Below, one piece after another: positions 5,622-8,624 of a stretch of DNA of 8,624 bases; position 1 is the first letter of the stretch, and the number at the start of each line of letters is the position of its first letter. The position numbers and the translations under genes were made by a program. Source of the DNA: Actinomycetota bacterium. GTDB lineage: Bacteria > Actinomycetota > Humimicrobiia > Humimicrobiales > Humimicrobiaceae. The stretch spans positions 1-8,624 of the forward strand of contig JAMCQQ010000260.1 in NCBI GenBank assembly GCA_023379515.1, read 5' to 3'. The notes below the pieces were generated by a model, which saw only the letters and a list, made by a program, of their open reading frames with translations, searched no databases and had not been told where the DNA came from.

Positions 5622-6730
5622 TTCTTCTGCCTTAAGAATGCGGGAATATCCCAGGTTGAATCCTCTTCTTCTACATTTTGAGCAGGCGGTTCGACGTTTT
5701 TTGGACTCTCTTGCACTTCATTAATGAGATTCGTAGGTTGTCTCAAAGGAGTTACAAACTCTTTTAGTGTTTGTCTTGCTTGATCAAAGCCTGTTGCAAC
5801 AACAGTAATCTTCATCTGATCATGCATTGTCTGATCAATTGTTGCTCCAAATATTATGTTTGCATCAGGATCTGCTGCAGATGAAATAATTTTTGCAGCT
5901 TCGTCTACTTCGCTCATTGTAAGGTCTGGACCACCAATAATATTAAAGAGAACCCCTCTTGCCCCCTCCATAGATATTTCAAGAAGAGGAGAAGCAATTG
6001 CAGCTCTTGCAGCAGCCTGAGCTCTGTTTTCCCCTACACCTGTTCCTATCCCCATAAGAGAAGATCCTGCCTCAGACATTATTGCTTTTACATCAGCAAA
6101 ATCAACATTAATAAGGCCGGGCATAGTAATAAGGTCTGAAATACCCTGAACTCCTTGAGTTAATACTGAATCTGCAACTTTAAAGGCTTCCAAAAGAGAC
6201 AATTTTTTATCAATCACATCAAGAATTCTCTGATTAGGGATAACAATTAAGGTATCAACCTTATCTTTTAAGTCTTCTACTCCATCCTCTGCCTGAATCA
6301 TTCTTCTTGTTCCTTCAAACGCAAAAGGCTTTGTAACAACTGCTACAGTCAAAATCCCCAGTTCTTTGGCAGCATTTGCAATGATTGGAGCAGCTCCTGT
6401 TCCTGTTCCTCCACCCATTCCGGCAGTTAAAAAGAGCATATCCGATCCATCAAGCATTTCTTTTATCTTTTCGATTGATTCTTCTGCTGATTGACGGCCG
6501 ATATCCGGATTACCTCCTGACCCTAACCCTTTTGTTAAATTTTCTCCTAATTGAAGCTTATTCGGAGCCTGACAAAGTAGAAGCGCCTGAGCATCTGTGT
6601 TAACAGCCACAAAATCCACCCCTTGAATTTGGCTTTGGGAAATCATTGAATTAAGGGCATTGTTGCCACCTCCACCAACTCCCATTACGCGAATTTTGGC
6701 AAAATTAGTGGTCTGAGGCTTGATGAGCAT
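5618..6730 (-). CDS. ftsZ: Cell division protein FtsZ
   Basis: FtsZ is the tubulin-like GTPase that forms the cytoplasmic division ring. The 370-aa product has all the landmarks: the glycine-rich nucleotide loop [10 protein letters not shown] at 18-27, the tubulin signature GMGGGTGTG at 104-112, the synergy (T7) loop NVDFAD at 208-213 that completes the GTPase site of the next subunit, and the C-terminal peptide [11 protein letters not shown] at 360-370 that binds membrane tethers such as FtsA. A short acidic linker of about 40 residues (about 320-360) separates the core from that peptide. The frame is open from a TTG at 6751, but the ATG at 6730 is chosen because the TTG lies inside the promoter. 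It follows glmS by 69 bp with its own promoter. No ftsA or ftsQ is next to it. Confidence 0.95.
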   Translation of the reverse strand: MLIKPQTTNFAKIRVMGVGGGGNNALNSMISQSQIQGVDFVAVNTDAQALLLCQAPNKLQLGENLTKGLGSGGNPDIGRQSAEESIEKIKEMLDGSDMLFLTAGMGGGTGTGAAPIIANAAKELGILTVAVVTKPFAFEGTRRMIQAEDGVEDLKDKVDTLIVIPNQRILDVIDKKLSLLEAFKVADSVLTQGVQGISDLITMPGLINVDFADVKAIMSEAGSSLMGIGTGVGENRAQAAARAAIASPLLEISMEGARGVLFNIIGGPDLTMSEVDEAAKIISSAADPDANIIFGATIDQTMHDQMKITVVATGFDQARQTLKEFVTPLRQPTNLINEVQESPKNVEPPAQNVEEEDSTWDIPAFLRQKN

Positions 6731-6741
6731 AAGTAACAAGC

Positions 6742-6771
6742 ATACTACCAAATTAAAAAGATTTTTGTCAA
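6742..6771 (-). promoter_or_regulatory. ftsZ promoter
   Basis: On the minus strand a perfect TTGACA (6771-6766) is followed after 18 bp by TAGTAT (6747-6742), preceded by TGG as in an extended -10. The ftsZ ATG is 11 nt after the box, giving a leader of about 5 nt. There is no Shine-Dalgarno before the ATG. Confidence 0.55.
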
Positions 6772-6799
6772 CCCCTCGTGGCTATTAAAAGAGATATCG

Positions 6800-7405
6800 C
6801 TATTTGACAGTAACGCTTTTTGCAATATTACGCGGTTTATCAACATTATTGCCTAACTCTACAGCCAAATAGTAGGCTAGAAGCTGAAGAGGAATAATAT
6901 TCATAATAGCACTGGTTTCTCCTGTATCAGGCACTTCTATATGGTATTCAAACCCTTTATATCTTTCAGGAGATATTCCAATAACTGCTGCTCCTCTTGC
7001 TTTAACCTCGTTGACTGCATTTAAAACGTCTGATTTGACGATATCTTGCGAAACTACTGCAATCACAGGAACTCCTTTTTCTATTAAGGTAATTGCATAA
7101 TGTTTAAGATCCCCTGCAGGCAATCCATGTGCATGTTTATATGATCCTTCAATAATTTTTACCATTCCTTCATTAATGATATTGAAATTCTGGTACTTGC
7201 CCAGTAAAAATATGTCTTTTTTCCTAGCCAGTATTTTTGCAAGCTTTTTAATCAAGACTATGTTTTTGCTTTTTAAAAATTTATCGATATGAGAAGCTAG
7301 CTCTTTAAGATTTTTTACCCCGTCTTCTTTTTTGCCTTGGGCGATTTTTGCCAGGAGATAACCCCAGGCAACTGAGAAACAAAAACTTTTGTAGACATAA
7401 CACAT
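6800..7405 (-). CDS. glmS: Glucosamine-6-phosphate synthase, C-terminal isomerase part (displaced by a frameshift)
   Basis: This frame carries the end of GlmS: the rest of the first SIS domain and the whole second SIS domain. Homology begins at about 7372 with AWGYLLAKIAQGKK; the stretch before it (MCYVYKSF...) is an out-of-frame reading of the upstream part. Compared with E. coli GlmS, the isomerase residues are kept: NEGMVKIIEGSY holds the equivalents of Glu481, Lys485 and Glu488, GDLKHY holds His504, and the C-terminal VDKPRNIAKSVTVK holds Lys603. The last residue is Lys where E. coli has Glu. These residues turn fructose-6-phosphate into glucosamine-6-phosphate with ammonia from the N-terminal domain. 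The ATG at 7405 has no ribosome site, and half a SIS pair would be unlikely to work alone, so this is the tail of one frameshifted gene. Confidence 0.88.
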   Translation of the reverse strand: MCYVYKSFCFSVAWGYLLAKIAQGKKEDGVKNLKELASHIDKFLKSKNIVLIKKLAKILARKKDIFLLGKYQNFNIINEGMVKIIEGSYKHAHGLPAGDLKHYAITLIEKGVPVIAVVSQDIVKSDVLNAVNEVKARGAAVIGISPERYKGFEYHIEVPDTGETSAIMNIIPLQLLAYYLAVELGNNVDKPRNIAKSVTVK

Positions 7406-8565
7406 ATTTCAGGTCCGGCATTAGACATAAAAGGAAAATCAGAGATACGGGACATTGTTGAACCCTGCATATTTACAAAAGAAGCGATTTTAACTTTTTT
7501 TTTCTTAGCAATCTCCAAAACCTCTAAAACATCTGCTGTCTCCCCACTCTGGGAAGGAGAAATTATAAGATCCTTATTTGTTAAAAGATTGTAATATTCC
7601 TGAGCATCTGCGCCAATTAAGTTTGAAGCCTTTATCTTTGCGATGCTTCTTAGATAAAAAGCAATCTGTGAAGCTGCAATACCTGCAGTTCCAGATCCTA
7701 TGGTGTAGACATTTTTGGCCTTTTTAATTTCCCTGACTAATGAAGAATATGATTTAAGCTCTTTGTTAATCAGCTGTTTTATGACATAGGAGCTGTCATT
7801 TATCTCTTTCAGCATAAAATGGCTGTAACCTTCCTTATCGACCTTATCGCTTTTTATCCCTATCTTTTCCGGTTTATACTTAATCTTCTTATCGGTTTTT
7901 AGATCAAAAAGAGAAATTTCTTCGTTTAGATAGCTAATTAATTGTCCGTTGTCTACAACAATAATTTTATCTGCATATGGAGCAAAGGATAGAGTATCAG
8001 ACGAGAAAAAAAGTTCATTTGTTTTTTTATTCAGCCCAATTACCAAAGGCGAACCATTTCTTGCTGCAATAATCTCATTTTTGCCGGTCAGAAGAATTAT
8101 TGTATTTCGTCCTTCAAGCTCTAAAAATGCACTTCTGACTGCTTTGAGAAGATTTTTTTCCTTCTTAAGCTTATCCTCTATTAGCCGGACAATTACCTCT
8201 GTATCTGTTTCAGAAACAAACTTATATCCTTTCTTTTTGAGACTTTCTTTAAGAGACTGGAAATTTTCAACAATTCCGTTTTGAGCCAAAACAAAACTTT
8301 TATCTGTAGAAAAATGCGGATGAGCGTTTATTTCATTGACACCGCCATTAGTTGCCCACCTTGTATGGCCAATGCCAATATTTGCCTGCGGAAGATCAAT
8401 AGTTTTTAGGTCTCCGATTGCTCCAACCTTTTTAACAAGTTTTATGGATTCTGCCGAAACTGCAATTCCCCAGGAATCATAGCCGCGATATTCAAGCCTT
8501 TTTAAACCTTGAAGTATCATTTCCGCCGCGTTTTTACGCCCTATATATCCAAAGATACCGCACAT
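7315..8565 (-). CDS. glmS: Glutamine:fructose-6-phosphate aminotransferase GlmS, N-terminal part (frameshifted)
   Basis: GlmS makes glucosamine-6-phosphate from glutamine and fructose-6-phosphate, the entry step to UDP-GlcNAc and peptidoglycan. The glutaminase domain is complete: Cys2 nucleophile in MCGIFGYIG, HTRWATNGG at 67-75, NGIVEN at 96-101 and SETDTE at 118-123. The first SIS domain follows, with YTIGSGTAG at 287-295 and SPSQSGETAD at 336-345, up to NAGPEICVMSTKVFVSQL at 382-399. After that the frame departs from the family and ends at 7315 with a Lys-rich stretch (SPKAKKKTG). The expected continuation is in the -1 frame from about 7372 (see 6800-7405); joined, the protein would be about 588 residues against 609 in E. 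coli. Asn73 replaces the usual His of HTRWATHG. The ATG follows 59 visible bases in which I see no clear promoter or Shine-Dalgarno. Confidence 0.9.
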   Translation of the reverse strand: MCGIFGYIGRKNAAEMILQGLKRLEYRGYDSWGIAVSAESIKLVKKVGAIGDLKTIDLPQANIGIGHTRWATNGGVNEINAHPHFSTDKSFVLAQNGIVENFQSLKESLKKKGYKFVSETDTEVIVRLIEDKLKKEKNLLKAVRSAFLELEGRNTIILLTGKNEIIAARNGSPLVIGLNKKTNELFFSSDTLSFAPYADKIIVVDNGQLISYLNEEISLFDLKTDKKIKYKPEKIGIKSDKVDKEGYSHFMLKEINDSSYVIKQLINKELKSYSSLVREIKKAKNVYTIGSGTAGIAASQIAFYLRSIAKIKASNLIGADAQEYYNLLTNKDLIISPSQSGETADVLEVLEIAKKKKVKIASFVNMQGSTMSRISDFPFMSNAGPEICVMSTKVFVSQLPGVISWQKSPKAKKKTG

Positions 8566-8624
8566 AAAAGATTTTCGCAGAATTAAGGGGATTGTCTGTT
8601 TTTACTCTGTTTTCTAAATTACTT

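Noticed and set aside
6385..6603. 72-aa plus-strand ORF opposite ftsZ
   Set aside because: Antisense to the GTP-binding core of ftsZ, with no start signals.
7370..7400. Programmed -1 ribosomal frameshift in glmS
   Set aside because: The T-rich stretch (GTT TTT GTT TCT) does not form a slippery heptamer in the zero frame, and no recoding is known for this gene family; kept only as a minor alternative.
6800..7405. A separate stand-alone SIS-domain isomerase gene starting at the ATG at 7405
   Set aside because: Its first 10 or so residues are an out-of-frame reading of conserved GlmS codons, there is no ribosome site or promoter, and it completes GlmS exactly.
7949..8284. 111-aa plus-strand ORF opposite glmS
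   Set aside because: Antisense to the conserved glutaminase domain, Ser/Phe-rich as expected for a reversed reading of Lys/Glu-rich codons.
1..8624. CRISPR array, insertion sequence, tRNA or rRNA gene, or recoded TGA
   Set aside because: No regularly spaced repeats, transposase motifs, terminal repeats or tRNA-like folds were seen. TGA acts as a stop for the 219-aa gene and is not needed as a sense codon anywhere.

Overview
The window is AT-rich bacterial DNA that uses the standard bacterial code: one gene ends in TGA, and no gene needs TGA as a sense codon. Most likely it comes from a Candidate Phyla Radiation (Patescibacteria) genome, perhaps the Microgenomates group. That is an inference from the style of the proteins (a multi-membrane glycosyltransferase with a DIARD...GPRSSVGGLFHGPLW motif, a GlmS variant, several proteins I cannot name), the tight packing, and the near absence of Shine-Dalgarno sites. 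It is not proven by any marker here.

Right half, minus strand: glmS (8565 to 6800, interrupted by one -1 frameshift near 7372) is followed by ftsZ (6730 to 5618), which has its own TTGACA promoter. These are the housekeeping core: amino-sugar supply for cell-envelope synthesis, and the division ring. ftsZ runs tail-to-tail into a Doc/Fic-type toxin gene on the plus strand (5175-5621), and the two stop codons share four bases. The toxin gene is preceded by a very basic 41-residue ORF (5084-5209) that overlaps it by 35 nt and sits directly behind an extended -10 promoter embedded in an imperfect 12-bp inverted repeat. I read this as a compact, autoregulated toxin-antitoxin module with a candidate antitoxin that I cannot assign to a known family.

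Left half: a 138-aa unknown protein (minus) lies convergent to a 504-aa membrane glycosyltransferase-like protein (plus, GTG start at 2989). The glycosyltransferase is divergent from a 219-aa unknown protein (minus). Downstream of that, from its own promoter, is a gene for a pyruvate phosphate dikinase/PEP-synthase-like protein with an ATP-grasp domain and a phosphohistidine swivel domain but no PEP-binding barrel. The swivel domain is cut by a +1 frameshift at about 438-440 and continues in the ORF 245-454. A further gene, truncated by the left edge, starts inside the stop codon of that ORF (TAATG).

Two patterns cross the window. First, at least four genes have a recognisable -10 box only 6-9 nt before the start codon and no convincing Shine-Dalgarno, which suggests leaderless or nearly leaderless mRNAs. 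Second, two otherwise well-preserved genes, one of them normally essential (glmS), each carry a single-base frameshift next to or near a G run. That looks more like sequence error or very recent mutation than decay. The candidate least-described elements are the 41-aa ORF/operator/Doc module and the barrel-less dikinase with its helical N-terminal extension and coupled downstream gene.
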